Origin: Phaffia rhodozyma
Lineage: Eukaryota > Basidiomycota > Tremellomycetes > Cystofilobasidiales > Mrakiaceae
Assembly: GCA_014706385.1 (NCBI GenBank)
Contig: JACGZH010000009.1
Coordinates: 558,001-622,000, forward strand
DNA length: 64,000 nt
Direction of reading: 5' to 3'
Notes under the pieces: model-generated
What the model saw: only the letters and a program-made list of their open reading frames with translations
Told to the model about the DNA's origin: nothing
Databases searched by the model: none
Shown here: piece by piece, positions 21,901 through 34,039 of the stretch
Numbering within the stretch: position 1 is the first letter of the stretch
Layout of the letters: each line of letters starts with the position of its first letter
Translations under genes and position numbers: made by a program

Positions 21901-22825
21901 TGAACCTGATGGCCAAGCCAGAGGGAAAATTAAGCTGAAAGTGAGTATGCTCTTCTCAAGAATACCTGTGGTTGAGTACAGATATGAATTTGGCTTACTA
22001 TCAGACTGGTTCCAGTAGGTATACGCTGAATGGGTGACGGTGAAGGCTGAGGATTTTGGACAGAGGGTCGTTGGGGTTCTTCGGATGATAGCGGTGCTGA
22101 TGGAGAGACTTCGATGGAGGCTTCCTGTTGATCCCTTGAAGGTTCAGATGGAAGTTCTGCGCGTGGTGTCGTGGAAGGCATATCGTGGAAGAGTGATGAG
22201 ATGGGAGAAGGATCGACATAGTCCATCCGAGGGAAATGGGCATTATCTCGCTCCAGTTCCAAAGAGACTCTCGATATGAGCTCCTGTGCTCGGGCTCTAG
22301 GAGAGAATAGTGGGTCCTCGGAAGGAGAGACATGAGTGGGAGAGGAAGTATTTGTTCCTGACGACGAGGCAACAGTGTCGGCAGATGGTGATGAATTGAC
22401 CTAAAGATATATTATACATCAGCAGCTGTAGTAGGATTCGAACATGACAGGCGAAGGAACGGTCGCTGAGAACTCACATCAAGGGAAGAGGCCGATGTGG
22501 AAAATGTCGACTGAGGTACACTCGACGATGAGGGGATGTTCAAGTCTATCTGTGTTTCGTTGTGACTACCCGATACCTCTGCCTGTTCATCTTGAGTCGC
22601 GAGCGACGAGACCATGCTTGTATCTTCGTTTGACAGGCTTTTAGTCAAACCAGACTCAACTGATCGAGAACCCAGATCTTCGACCTTCCTTCTTTTACTA
22701 TCGCGATCCTCCAGGGTGGTGACGATTGACGATTGGCAAGGGTTATCATGTGCTGACATCATGGTCGACGATTGAGCACGCGGACGAATTCGTCTACCAG
22801 TTATGGGCTGATCATGAGGGTCCAT
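18973..22825 (-). CDS. RING-H2 E3 ubiquitin ligase, large and disordered
   Basis: A multi-exon minus-strand gene. The N-terminus (likely MDPHDQPITGRR at 22825) and most of the protein are Ser/Thr/Pro-rich and disordered. A conserved segment ILTAPGLFTGHLDHDDLW precedes the C-terminal RING: CAVCLEDYDDEIECRIMGC, then KHVFHKECIDRWL, then CPACR, a full C3H2C3 set. The RING is split by introns at 19321-19392 and 19228-19303, leaving a 17-nt exon (19304-19320) that encodes HVFHK. The last exon is 19074-18973, ending QADTNS. The intron at about 20395-20455 could be misread as a membrane segment. It presumably transfers ubiquitin to unknown substrates. Start and several 5' splice sites are uncertain. 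Confidence 0.8.
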
Positions 22826-23303
22826 CAACAGTAGAAGCTGATCACAGACCAATTAGATGGAGAGAAAGAAGTTGTAGGTATGTTGAGTAAAGTGCGGAGA
22901 CGATTGATGGTGGAAGAACGTCGATGATCGTAGAGCGAGCGGGAAGAAAAGTGTGGGGGAAGTGAATAAACGACCATCAACACGTAATCAATCTCACTGC
23001 AAATAGGCAGCTAAATTATTTTAGGCTGTCTTTATCTACCTTCAAATGTCTTCCTTCTAACTTATACTACCTTCGAGCGATTGAATCGTGACGTTGAGTT
23101 GTGTTCATTTAAAACATGGGATGTACAATAGGGATGAGTCTATGATGTTCGAGTTGATGAGATCGAAGAATTAGAGTAAGAGATGCTACCCTTTCTTTGT
23201 ACTGGCCTTTGAAGCGTATATGCGATATATTTTCAAATCTGTATGTCATGCCTAATTCTCGATGTAGACATGAAAAGAATAGCTAGATGATGAAAGAACA
23301 TTT
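22826..23303. promoter_or_regulatory. Upstream region of the RING gene and 3' flank of RRP3
   Basis: About 480 bases between two minus-strand genes hold the RING gene promoter/5' UTR and the RRP3 3' end. No defined element is visible. Confidence 0.4.
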
Positions 23304-25193
23304 CTATCTGCTGCTGCCCCGGCCTCTACCGCCACCTCTGCCTCTTCCACCGCCCCGACCTCTTCCGCCACCACGACCTCTCTTTCCTCCATTGTCTCCT
23401 CTGCCCTCGCCCCCTCCATTGCCCCCTTCATCCTCCCCGATTCGTTTCCTCTTGCTTCCTCCTAGATCTTTCATTTCAAGCGTCGCCACCCTGGTAGCCT
23501 CACCAACTCGCTCCTCAAGTAGACCGACAGCTTCGGCATCCATGGGAAACTCGGTCATCTTCTTGGCAATAACACCTTCGATTCGCTGAAGAATTTCCAC
23601 ATCATATTGTGTAATTATCGAAATAGATTTCCCAGATCGACCAGCTCGAGCGGTTCGACCAACCCGGTGGATATAGTCCTTTGAATTCGAAGGCATCGAG
23701 TAATTAATAACTATATCAACCGCTATAGAGAGGGAATTGAATGACAAGATTGACCAAAGAAGAGTTCGATGAGTAACGGATAGCTGAGATTGAATGAGAA
23801 GGTGCATGTAGTGACAGAACCAAACGGAACGTACAAGGTATATCGAGACCACGCGAAGCCACATCAGTTGCTACAAGAATACTCCTTCCTCCACTCTTGA
23901 ACTTGTTGAGCGCGCCCAATCGAGCACTCTGGCTGAGTTGTCCGTGAAGGGGAATAGCAGGGAAACCAAGCAATCGAAGAACAATCGATAACCGCTGGGC
24001 GTCATGGACTGTTGAGGTGAAAATGATAATCGAATTGGCAGATAGTTCATTGGCAAGATAAATTAGGTGGGCGTCCTTTTTTGGGTAAGGACAGAGAACA
24101 TAGTGCTGAAGGAGGGTTGACACAGTAGAATACCTGGTTTGAAGACAACGTTAGAACTTGAACGACAAGGTTTCTATACCTCTGAGAGAAACAAGAAAAC
24201 GTTTTGCACAAAAGCCAATACAGAAAAAAAAACAAAGGTTGAAACTTACTTGGTAGAGACCTCCACGCGCACCGGGTTATTCAATGATGCACGTTGTAGC
24301 TTGGCGACTTTAGATGTCATAGTGGCCGAGAATAGATAGGTGTTGCGCTCTTTAGGAATGATCTTTAGGATCTTATCCAAGATCGGTCCAAAATCCAGAT
24401 CCAACAATCTATCGGCTTCATCCAAAACCTATTTAAGAAGCGATTAGTCAATCGAACGTCTCGGTGTAGCCAAGGCAAGGAAAGTAGGGATGGTAGCTTA
24501 CCAAGAACTGCAAGTTCTTCAACGAGAACCCATTGGTGTTCTCCAAGTGATCGACCAATCTTCCAGGAGTACATACAATCACATGGGGCTTACCACCTCC
24601 TGTCTCTCCCTTCAACGCCCGAGCTTGTTCAATGCTGTCCATCCCTCCGACGAGGACCTGGGAGCGGACCTGCATGGGCGCGCCAAGTGCCTGAACCTGC
24701 TGAGAAATCTGATACGCCAACTCACTGATGAAGTAAGCAAAGAGGTACATATGTAGCAATGGTCAAAACAGTCAGTCTTGTCTTGCTTGGAATCGTCGGA
24801 CTACGATCGTACTGATACATAACATCGAACAGAAACTCACCGAGTGGGCGCAATGATACAGGCAAAGTACGGTGTACCCGCGTTCTCTTCCCATAATTTT
24901 TGCAAAATTGGGATAGTGAACGCCGCTGTTTTTCCGGAACCAGTTTGAGCAAGTCCGATGACGTCCCTTCCTTGGAGAGCGTACGGGATGGCTTCTTTCT
25001 GAATCGAGGTTGGTGCTTTGAAGTTGAGAGTATCACAGGCCTCGCACAAGAGTGAGTTGACGCCTAGGGAGGCAAAGGTGGCGGGGATCTCATCCTCCGG
25101 TTGGGGGGACGAGGAGGACCCTCGCTGAGAGCCGATTTCTGATCCAGAGACGCTGTCAGATCTTGAGCCTGAAGCTTCTGAAGAGGGAGGCAT
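23304..25193 (-). CDS. RRP3: DEAD-box RNA helicase Rrp3 (DDX47 type), pre-rRNA processing
   Basis: Exon 1 encodes an acidic-Ser N-terminus and then the Q motif ([22 protein letters not shown], with TSIQKEAIP) and motif I AQTGSGKT. An intron splits APTR from ELA. Further exons give TPGRL, the Walker [13 protein letters not shown] in [24 protein letters not shown] and [13 protein letters not shown], the complete SF2 set. The C-terminus is a basic [12 protein letters not shown] tail, common in nucleolar helicases. Sequence and order match Rrp3/DDX47, an ATP-dependent helicase of the nucleolus needed for 18S rRNA maturation; close DEAD-box paralogues are the alternative. Its start faces the CCDC47 homologue 207 bases away. 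Confidence 0.92.
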
Positions 25194-25400
25194 ATCGGTC
25201 GGAATGAAAGTGTGGATTGGGTTGTAATGAGGGAAGGAAGAAAGAATGTAAGAGAGTCGGCTTAATTTTTATACAATCATGAATTTTGGGAAGAATTTGT
25301 GTAATCGACTTGTTACTTTTTGATAGTAGCTTTTCCATTGCCGATTCTTGGATATCAACAACGATCCACCCCCACTACTCCATTAAGTTCATCATTCGTG
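25194..25400. promoter_or_regulatory. Divergent promoter between RRP3 and the CCDC47 homologue
   Basis: Only 207 bases separate the two start codons, so both promoters must lie here. The RRP3 side is A/G-rich on the plus strand; a TTTTTATAC word occurs near 25266. No classical TATA box can be assigned with confidence. Confidence 0.65.
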
Positions 25401-27225
25401 ATGAGCCAGTTTTTTTCTTCGTTGGGTCATGCCATTGCTCCCGGTCAGCTACGCCAGCCAAGGGAATCAGACAATTTCTCCGGTACTCAGTTTGTCATCT
25501 GGAAGAATCTTGTTTTTAGGTTCGAATGCTTTTTTTTTCATTCTTCCATCTCTGGATATCTCACCTGTAGAGATCGCACGATCTACATCTCTTTTCCGCT
25601 TTTTCTTGCCTGGCTTTCTTCCTTGAGCTGACATCTGTCTTCTGGTTCTCTGCCTAAATCCGTGCAGACCTTCTCTGTTCCCTTATGAGCCGTATTTGTT
25701 GCTAGCCGTATTTGGATATTTCGTATGGTACATTGTCGGACGAAATACTAACAGAACAATCGCCAAGAGATGGTTCGTCTATTTCGTTCTTCTGCAAATC
25801 GTCTCAATCCTATGCCTCGCGCTCGTCACTTATGCCTCGTCTGTCTCCTTTCATATATACATACGAAAATGTACATGCTCATAGGTATCAAACTAGTCTC
25901 TCGACGATTCAATCTCAGTTCACTCTACTCTCTCCTGCTCCAAATGCAGCCGATCCGCTGATCGCCGACGGGACCTCAACGTTTTTGACGTACGCATCCG
26001 GCCGGCGAAACGTACTTTCTCTTCACACTACACTCTCTTTGATTCCTCGACCAGATCCGTTCCGATTGCTCTGGAAGTTCTTCCTGTTCAGACAGTGGGA
26101 GGTTCAGTGCCCGGTCCCGGAAGACGAAGTCCGTCTGATGCTAACGCTGTTACCCCCTGGAAGTAAGCTTGCAGCGGCAAAGAAAGAAGTTGAGAAGGGT
26201 GTCTTTGTCAAAGGAGATGATGCATCGAATGGTAACGGGTTGAAAAGTGGGACTTGGGCGGTGTTGGAAAAGTACGGGCTCAATTGGGCTAGAACCGGCC
26301 GATGGGATCTTGTGAGTACCTTCCCCTTTCTCCTCCCCCTTCTCTTCATCTGGTTGTAAATCTTGGAAATGTGAAGAGAGAGAAAAGAAAGACATAGATG
26401 TTCTGAACTAAGGAACTAAACAATGAATCGGTGGCAACCAGACGTTTCCTCGACTTGCTTCGGATTCATCATTTGTGCCTTCCGACCTGGCGATCATGAG
26501 CGAGCACCCGGACGTGACGGCTCAACTTCTGTCTCCTCTCGGGCAGAATGCGGGATCTGGTTTGGTCGAGCTATTGATCGATTCGGAGGCTCGAAAGGTG
26601 TTCAAGAGTTTGATTGTATGTATCTCTCTGTTCTGGATGTATATGTGTATATAGAGGTATAGAACGGTCGACCGAGACTGATATTGGGAAACTATATTCT
26701 CTTCAGATCTCTGACCTTCCATTGAAGTGGCCAAAATACGCGCTGAACCACCCGGCGCCTCTGACAATTACGTTGACGTTACGGTTGCCTGTGAATGAAG
26801 CCTTGGCGGCGTCTTACTTACACGTATTATGCAACCTGGCAGACTCGTTGGTGGGATCCGGGCCGAACGTGTTGAAGATTCAGCCGGAAATCAGCCGAAA
26901 GTTCAAGCGGACGCGAGTAGACGCGTGGAAAGGGTTGGAGGGCGTGTGGGCAAAGGAGCGGGAGGAAGAGGAGAAGGACGCAAACGGCGGGCTGAGCAAG
27001 AAGGAAAAGGAGGAGGAGGATAGGCGAAAGAAAAAGAAGGAGGAGAGGGAAAAGCTTAGCCCGAAGGAGAAAGCAAAGGTAGGTTCCCTGACTGATGGGT
27101 GTTTGGAAGAAAAAGAAAGGTATATTGCTGACATGCTCGCTTTGCTTTCCTCGACCTTCAGTTGGAGGAGAAGGAGAAGAAGAAGCAGCAACGAAAGCAG
27201 CAGATGAAGATGCAGAAGCGATAAA
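25401..27225 (+). CDS. CCDC47-like (DUF1682) ER membrane protein
   Basis: Proposed exons are 25401-25519, 25668-25772, 25885-26311, 26442-26615, 26707-27078 and 27162-27225; frames join cleanly at each. The protein begins MSQFFSSLGHAIAPGQL. One transmembrane segment follows LFPYEPYLLLAVFGYFVWY, then the family motif GRNTNRTIAKRW. A soluble domain and a Lys/Glu-rich tail ending QQMKMQKR complete it, all as in CCDC47. In animals CCDC47 binds ribosomes and forms the PAT complex that helps insert multipass proteins at the ER; a similar role is inferred. The charged C-terminal region (about 26935-27225) is typical, not low-quality sequence. Confidence 0.88.
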
Positions 27226-28113
27226 CAGTGGCTCAGGGTAGGTATGGTAAAGGAGTAGAGTCGTAAAAAAAAAAGTACGCAGTGGAACGACGGGAGGGAG
27301 GGTTTGAAGGTATGGATAATGGAACAAGGAAACAGAAGAGAGTTTTTGAGATGTGAATGGATCTGCTTAATATGTGTGTGCGTATGTGTTCACACTGAAA
27401 TTGATCGCACATGCTTTCTGCCTATAGCAGTTCTCTGCCATGAGCTTGAGAAGATCTTCTTGATCTGCTGCAACTTATTCCATCTGATTTGAGTGTACAA
27501 GCTTGCTCGTTCGTCAACTGGGGTGATTGAATGACTCGTAGAATCACTCAACACACTCGTACACCCACCCAGTCACCCATTGTACTCTAACCTCACTAGC
27601 TTACTGTTCTGGTCGATTTCTTTCGGCAGACGTTCTGGGCTCGGCGCCCTGAGCCTCTTTCCATAGGTTCTAGACTTTCTTTGCTGCGGATAACAGACGA
27701 TGTTCCCTGAAACTTCTAGGGGGGTAGCGTGAAACTCAAGTGTAACTGACGCGTAACTGTCGTAATTGTTGTCGGTTGTCCCTCTTCCTACTCTCGTTCA
27801 CCTTCTGGCCTTCATTCCCTCACTCTCGTTCTTTTCTCAAGACGGTCAATCCGATAGAGAGCATCTTCTCCTTTCCTTCCTGTCCCTTCCCTCTTGATCT
27901 TTCTCTGGATCCTCTCCTTCCTCTCTTTCTTTCTCTTCTTCCTCCATCTTCAACTCCCTTCTCTTCTTCTCTCCCTCCATCGCAGTATCTCCTACACACC
28001 CACAGTCAAGTTCCTCTGACGTTTCTTTCTTTCCTGTCTTCCTCCTCCGCTGGCCGGTCCTTTCTTTCTTTTTATACTCTTTCTCTTCCTTCTCTGTTCC
28101 TCCTCGCCACTCT
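27226..28113. promoter_or_regulatory. Intergenic; pyrimidine-rich leader of the mucin-like gene
   Basis: Bases 27770-28110 are a nearly pure C/T tract on the plus strand just before the ATG, the usual look of a basidiomycete core promoter/5' UTR. Nothing else is recognised in the preceding 500 bases. Confidence 0.5.
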
Positions 28114-31100
28114 ATGATGCGCTTAAACCTGACAAGACCGCTTCCATGGCTCATCGTTCTAGCCTCATGGCTCGCCAATACGTCAACACTCGTCTCGGCA
28201 GAAAGCGCTGCGCTCTCTCACCTCTCCCACCGAGCGGGCACCCAAAAACATGCCCGTTTAGCGAAGAGGCAATCCTCCTTCAGCGAGGCTACCGAGATAT
28301 CGAGTGAAATCGACCTCGGTTAGTGTTCTTCCTTGTTTTTCGTGCCCTTTCCCTTCTTCGTATCATGTTTTCGACCAATTATACTTCAGAATGTATCCTC
28401 AAATGCTAATCAAAATAACCCCGGCGCGGTGTTAATTCTTGCGTTGCCATTTTTGGCTTTCCCTTATTTCCATCTCTCACACAGCTGAGATTATAGAAAC
28501 CGTCGCACGATCTTACAGCATCGAGTCCGTCGCTAGCGTGAGCACCTATAGCACTGCATCTGTAGCGAGTGTGAGTGACTATAGTGTCGCTTCGGTCGCG
28601 AGCGTATCGTCTGTGAACGTTGCATCGACCTTCTCAACCGGCAGCGCCTCAGCATACACCCCCTCTCCCACCACTACAACAGAGTCTGCCTATACGTCGT
28701 TTTTGTCATCCAGCTCATCCATCGTTGCGACCACCACTTCCGATGTCAGCTCGATCGCTTCTACAGACGTCACCACTGTCACCATCATCCCCTATACCGG
28801 CACTAGTACCGAACCAGCAACGACCACCGCAACTGCCACGCTCACCCCCACTTCTAGCCAAGTACTCTTAAGCTCGTCCGTCTGGATTACTTCCTCTAGA
28901 AGTACTGCGGCCCTAGCCTCATCATCCCCCATAGATTCAACCTCTACATCAGCGTATGCCGATACGGTCACTATGACTTCGAGTGATATTCCTACGAGCA
29001 CGATCGAAAGTCCTTCTTCTCTCGCTTCAGCTTCCTCGACAGCAGTATCTGAATCGATCATATCTACCTCGTCGGCCGTTGTCTCGACCATTTCGTCCAT
29101 TGGGGTAGACTCATCTATACCTGTCACTCTCGCCTCGCCGACGTCTGTGCCTGTTGAGCAGTCCTCTGTGTCTAGTGTATCAACCGCCGTACAGGCAACT
29201 CTCCAGGCCTCCACTACGACCTCTGTGTACGTCGGGTCGTCTTTCGCGCCTAGTGTGTCCAGCGTGTCGTCTTCCATCCAGACTTCTGCTCCAACCCCAG
29301 CCACGTCCAGCGAATCAGAAGCCTCTGTGGCTGCTTTGTTCTCGTCCTCGTCGCTGTCAACTTCAGCTTCATCACTGTCACCATCATTGTCCGTCACTTC
29401 GACGGCTACGACTTCTATGACTGTGGCGGACTCTTCGTCCACACAGCATGTGACCTTTAGTTCGGCTACCCCTGTCTCCTCTAGTTCAGCATCTGTAGCA
29501 CTAGCAGAAACTTCTAAGGCGACTGTCTCTGCAGGTAGTGTGTCCAGTATCTCGGTCTCTACCTCCATCTTTACGCCGACGTCAACGTCGACGTCAACAG
29601 CAAAGCTTGGATCCGACTCCACCTCATCCACCGGTTTGGCAACTTCGTCCTCTGTCATCACCTCGGCGACCTCGTCCACTGCCACGGCTTCAGCATCTTG
29701 GTCTTCTTCAACTGCTTCGATGACTTTCTCCGCTCCCTCCTCTTCCGACTCTGCCGTGTCTTCCGTCTCAAGCTCCACTTCAGTTTCTACCACCACAGAC
29801 TCTAGATACAGCGCAGCCTCCGTTTCCTCCTCTGTCGCGTCAAATATATATACGTCCAATGTTGTTTCCAGCACATCTGTTGCCGGCCTAAATGTCTCGG
29901 TCACCAGCACAGCGTCCGATCCTTTTGCGACTGCTACGTTGACTGCCAGTGTTGGGAATGATACTACATCCTCGGTTTACCATTCTAGCGGATCCTTCAG
30001 CAGTTATGCCTCTGCCCAGCCATCGAGTGCATCCCTTTCTGGGTCTCATTCCTCAAAAGAGTCTTCCCAATCGAGTTCAACGGCAAACTCACACACTCCG
30101 TCCACCAGCGCCAGTGCTAGTGCCAGCGACAGCATTAATTTTAGTTCCATGGCTGTTTCATCCTCTGCCAGCTCATCCACAACCAACGACATCTTCCTTC
30201 CCAGTCAAACTGGACTCGCCGTTCCTACCGTCAAGACCACGTCGATTCAAGCGAGCTCGATCATCAAGTCTAGCTCGTCCGCTCTAATGGACTCGAGCTC
30301 TCTGAGTGCATCTAGTACATCCAAGGCAGTCACCGTCTCGCCTTTGCCAACCGACCTGCCGTCCGTCATTCTGCCTGCCTCTACAACATCCCAATCGACG
30401 ACATCTGGGGATGAGACCACTTTTTCTAGTAGTGACATCTCAGCCGACCAAACCCTTGTTGAGATCTTGTTTGGAGGAAGTCTGACCTGGGTGGATGTAG
30501 CGAACAACACGGACCTGATTGCTCAGTTGATCTATTATGTCCCTGTCCTCGTTCAAGACAGTTTAGGTCTGAACGACACTGCAGTCTCTACATTCGCTTT
30601 GAAAGCCTAGTGAGTCTGTACTCCTCTCTGTTTGAGCATGTCTTGGTTTATGCTTGCTTTTCATAATAACCTTCTTCTTACTCGTCATTTTCTTTACAAC
30701 AAACAAGCCAACCAGCCAGTGTGAGTGGAACGGCCAGTGAAGCGTTGACGCTCTGGCAGGGAACGATTCCTTCCGACATGGTCGACGATCTTTCAGTAAG
30801 AGTTCTACTGTTGTGACTTTTGCAGATGAAGTGCTCAGATCAGTCAGAGACTTGTGCTGACGTGTCTACTTCGTTTTCGTTTCCTTCCTTCTTCTTCTGG
30901 GCATCTTCAGTCTCAGATGAAGGCGTCCAACTCTGCGTTCTACAACCAGACTGGGATCCTTAGTCAAATCGCTGACTTAGCCAATACCGCCTACCCGCTC
31001 GTTTCTGCTGCAGCCGCGTCCAGCAGTGGATCTAGCTCGACTGATTCATCCTCCAGCAACACAACCAAGCGAGATATCATCATTGGAGTTACCGTCTCCG

Positions 31101-31756
31101 TCGGAGGCAGTCTCTGGTTGTTGCTCGTATTTTACATTTACAAGAAAATGCGAAGGAACGCCAAAGCGGATATTCACCGGAGAATGAGCATGAACCCTAC
31201 ATTGACTGGTCGAAATTTGGCCGCGGTAACGTTGATGTCTGAGCGAGCTCATCATGCGGATGGTCACGGCCGATCTGGCTCTTTCGACGCTGATGCTCGG
31301 CCCTCTTCATTCTACGCTTTCGGTCCACCAAGCAATGAGCGACATACCCACCCAGACGCCATGTCTTCATCTGCTGACTCTCATTCTATCGGCCCTGCTT
31401 CTTCAAGGTTCTCGAGCTTATACCGGGCGCTTGCTGGGATCGGCTCTCATTCGCCTACGAGTCCTACCTCATTCGAGGCTCAGCAGCGAGCTCACCCATC
31501 GATCCTTCAGCAACAACAGCAGCAGCCAGTGATGGAACAACGTGGGAATCCATTCGTTGATACCCTAACGTACATGGCTGATGCTGACTTTCATGGAATC
31601 ATAGGACAGCAGCAGCAGCAGGGGAGAAATGAAAACCCATTCCTAGATAGGTTCGCCAGTCCAGGGATGAGAGGGGTAGGAAGAGTTCAGAGAAGACCAG
31701 TAAACGCTACGGACATCTCTGGGCCTGTCCTCAGAGAGTCCAGTACCGGATTCTAG
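28114..31756 (+). CDS. Ser/Thr-rich single-pass surface protein, Msb2-like signalling mucin candidate
   Basis: Exons are 28114-28318, 28485-30609, 30708-30795 and 30911-31756. A signal peptide (hydrophobic PLPWLIVLASWLA, cut near VSA) is followed by about 640 residues dominated by Ser, Thr, Ala and Val. Early repeats read SVASVS(T/D)YS. The stretch looks like a heavily O-glycosylated stalk. A non-repetitive region next to the membrane (SADQTLVEILFGGSLTWVD to FYNQTG) precedes the transmembrane helix (IIIGVTVSVGGSLWLLLVFYIY), a basic stop-transfer KKMRR and a cytoplasmic tail of about 190 residues with Gln runs. Architecture fits fungal osmosensor mucins such as Msb2/Hkr1. Identity with Msb2 is inferred from layout only; another cell-wall sensor is possible. 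Confidence 0.7.
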
Positions 31757-34039
31757 TTGCTCCTTCTCTTTCTTTCTTTTTCTCTACCTTTGTCTTTTTA
31801 ACTATTTGGGTCCTTCTCTTCTTTCTTTCTTTACTTTACTTCCGATGCACTCAATTCTCCATCTTGTCCTATCTCTCGTAGTTCTCTCCATATCGCTTGT
31901 GAGGAAGAGGGAGTCAACCCCTTTTTTTTTCTTGCTCTTAATTGTTTATCTCTCTCAGTTGAATCGTAAGCGGCTACGTTCAAACCTTGATTCTCACTTT
32001 CTTTACTCCCTTGATGGGGAAAGGAACACGATTCGCCGCCTTGTAGCTCATCAACAGATATACCCGTAGAAAACATATGTTCTCTTCCTCCGGTCCTCCT
32101 TCTTTTCTGTCTCTTTTTTATCTTGATTTTTTCCTCATCTATTCATCAATCTGGACACTCCCATCCTGCTTTCTCTTCTTTCTTTTTCTTTACACTGTCA
32201 TTGTCTTCGACCCCTTTCGTTTTTCGTCTGACTCTTCCTTCTCGTTCGAGCCTTTTTTTCTGCTCTTTAAAAAAATTCAAGTTATATTCCAACTATCAGA
32301 ATCACATTCTCTCTCACACGATCAAGGTGTTCCTTTTTCCTATCAGAAACTTCTTCGACGGATCTAGCTTTGAACTTTCTTTCTTTCTGTTTCCTGTTAT
32401 ACTTCCTATTCTTCTCTCTTGATTCGTTTGTTTGTATTCGTCGATAAGAACGAGATGGAAACATGAAAGAAATGGACACCAGATATGTGCTTATACCCGT
32501 TCATCTCTCGGTTGGATAAGAGCAGACAGACGTGCTATCGTGGCACAAGACATCCAATCATGTAGAGACCATCTGACTTCACTACAAACTATACGAACCC
32601 ATCTAACGCTCAAACAAACTCTCCTTGGTTCCTCCAAGCTTGCCGAACTTTCTTTCTTAACAAACCTGATTTCATTCGGTGATGCTGAGTGTGATTTTTC
32701 ACCGGCAGCCATTGATCACCGTTGAGACCTATCAACATCGGTATAGCGCTCGGACCATAAACGAGCGTAAGTCATGCACAACTTTTCGTTGTCTCTTCAG
32801 TAGCCTCCATTGTTCTCGTGCGATCGCTTTCTGGGGTTCGGAACACATCTCAATAAGGGTTCTCGTCCTCCACAATCAGCACCCAAAGATAAAACTACGT
32901 TAGGAATGTTTACAGCAAAGGAGAAAAGAACAGAGACTAAGGAACTGAGCTAGTCTACGTCAAAGCTGAAACTAAACTGATGAATCCTTCAAGGATATCA
33001 GAAATATACGTAGGAGACCAATGCAAAGGATGTTATAGAGGACAAAAGGAACCGGCCGAGGATCGGGCACAAGGGTTCGAACATGACCCGGATAAGGGGA
33101 AACAAAAAAAGGCCAAGGAGCAAAAAAAACAACGATGGGAACATAGAAAGGGGGAAGGAAGAGAGAAAGAGGAGGGATCATAAAGAAGAAAGAGTTTGAC
33201 TCCTTAAGAAAGCCCACCTCCCACCTCTCGAAAAGGAGAAAAGATTTGCCAATGAAAACGACGGCGACGACAGAAAGGGGAAAAAAACCATAACTTTTTT
33301 TGGGTAATGGGTAAAAAGGATTTTGTCGATTTTTTTATTGTTTTTGGGAGCAAGGAGGTTTGGGGCGAGGGGGGGAGGGACAACCTGAAAGTTTGTAGAA
33401 TCCGAAAAAGTCGTTTTTCTCCTTCATGATCCACAAAGAGAGACGTCCATCGGCCGAGCCTCCAGAGAGTAAAGAGGAAACAATCGGATACCAGCGTGAT
33501 CGTCTCTATCTCTCGGGAACCTGTGGTTTGAAGTGTTTCCCAGGGTCAGTCTTATGCCAGTCAAAAGGGAGAAGCCAAAGATGCTCACATTTTTTTTTTT
33601 GAAGAAAAAAGAAAGAGTCGGTCTAAAAATCTAAAATGTTGAAAACAGAGCAAAGATGAAAGGAAAGGGAAGGTAAACAAGAAAAAAAAGTCTTTTTTTG
33701 TTTGTATTTTTTTCTTTAAAGAGGAAGAGGAGAAAACCAGATTAAAAGAAGAGCGCAAATGACAGATGAAGTATTGCCAAATGCAAAAAGAGAAGACGAA
33801 TATGAAATATTTGAACGGTTGCGCAAAAGGAGATTTGAGAGACAACAATTATAAAAGGGGTAGGAGCATAAATGGAAGAAAAGAGATAGCTACGGATAGG
33901 CAGCTAGAATGTAACGGAAAAGGAAGAAGAGGAAAAGAAGGAAATATTTTTGGTATTTTCTCTTTTTGAAAAGAAGAAGTGAAGAAAAAGAAAAGATGGA
34001 ATGGAAGTGATGAGAAAGAATATCCGGTACACCAGTTCT
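31757..34039. other. 2.3 kb between two convergent genes, no gene found
   Basis: Bases 31757-32430 are T/C-rich. Bases 33000-34030 are A/G-rich on the plus strand, with homopolymer runs. A 97-codon frame at 32432-32725 shows no family signal. The region presumably holds two 3' UTRs. Confidence 0.45.

Noticed and set aside
28792..29910. 372-codon minus-strand frame opposite the mucin-like gene
   Set aside because: It is the mirror of a Ser/Thr-rich repeat (TCN/ACN codons give open Glu/Asp/Val frames in reverse); the plus-strand gene has a signal peptide, splice sites and a membrane helix.
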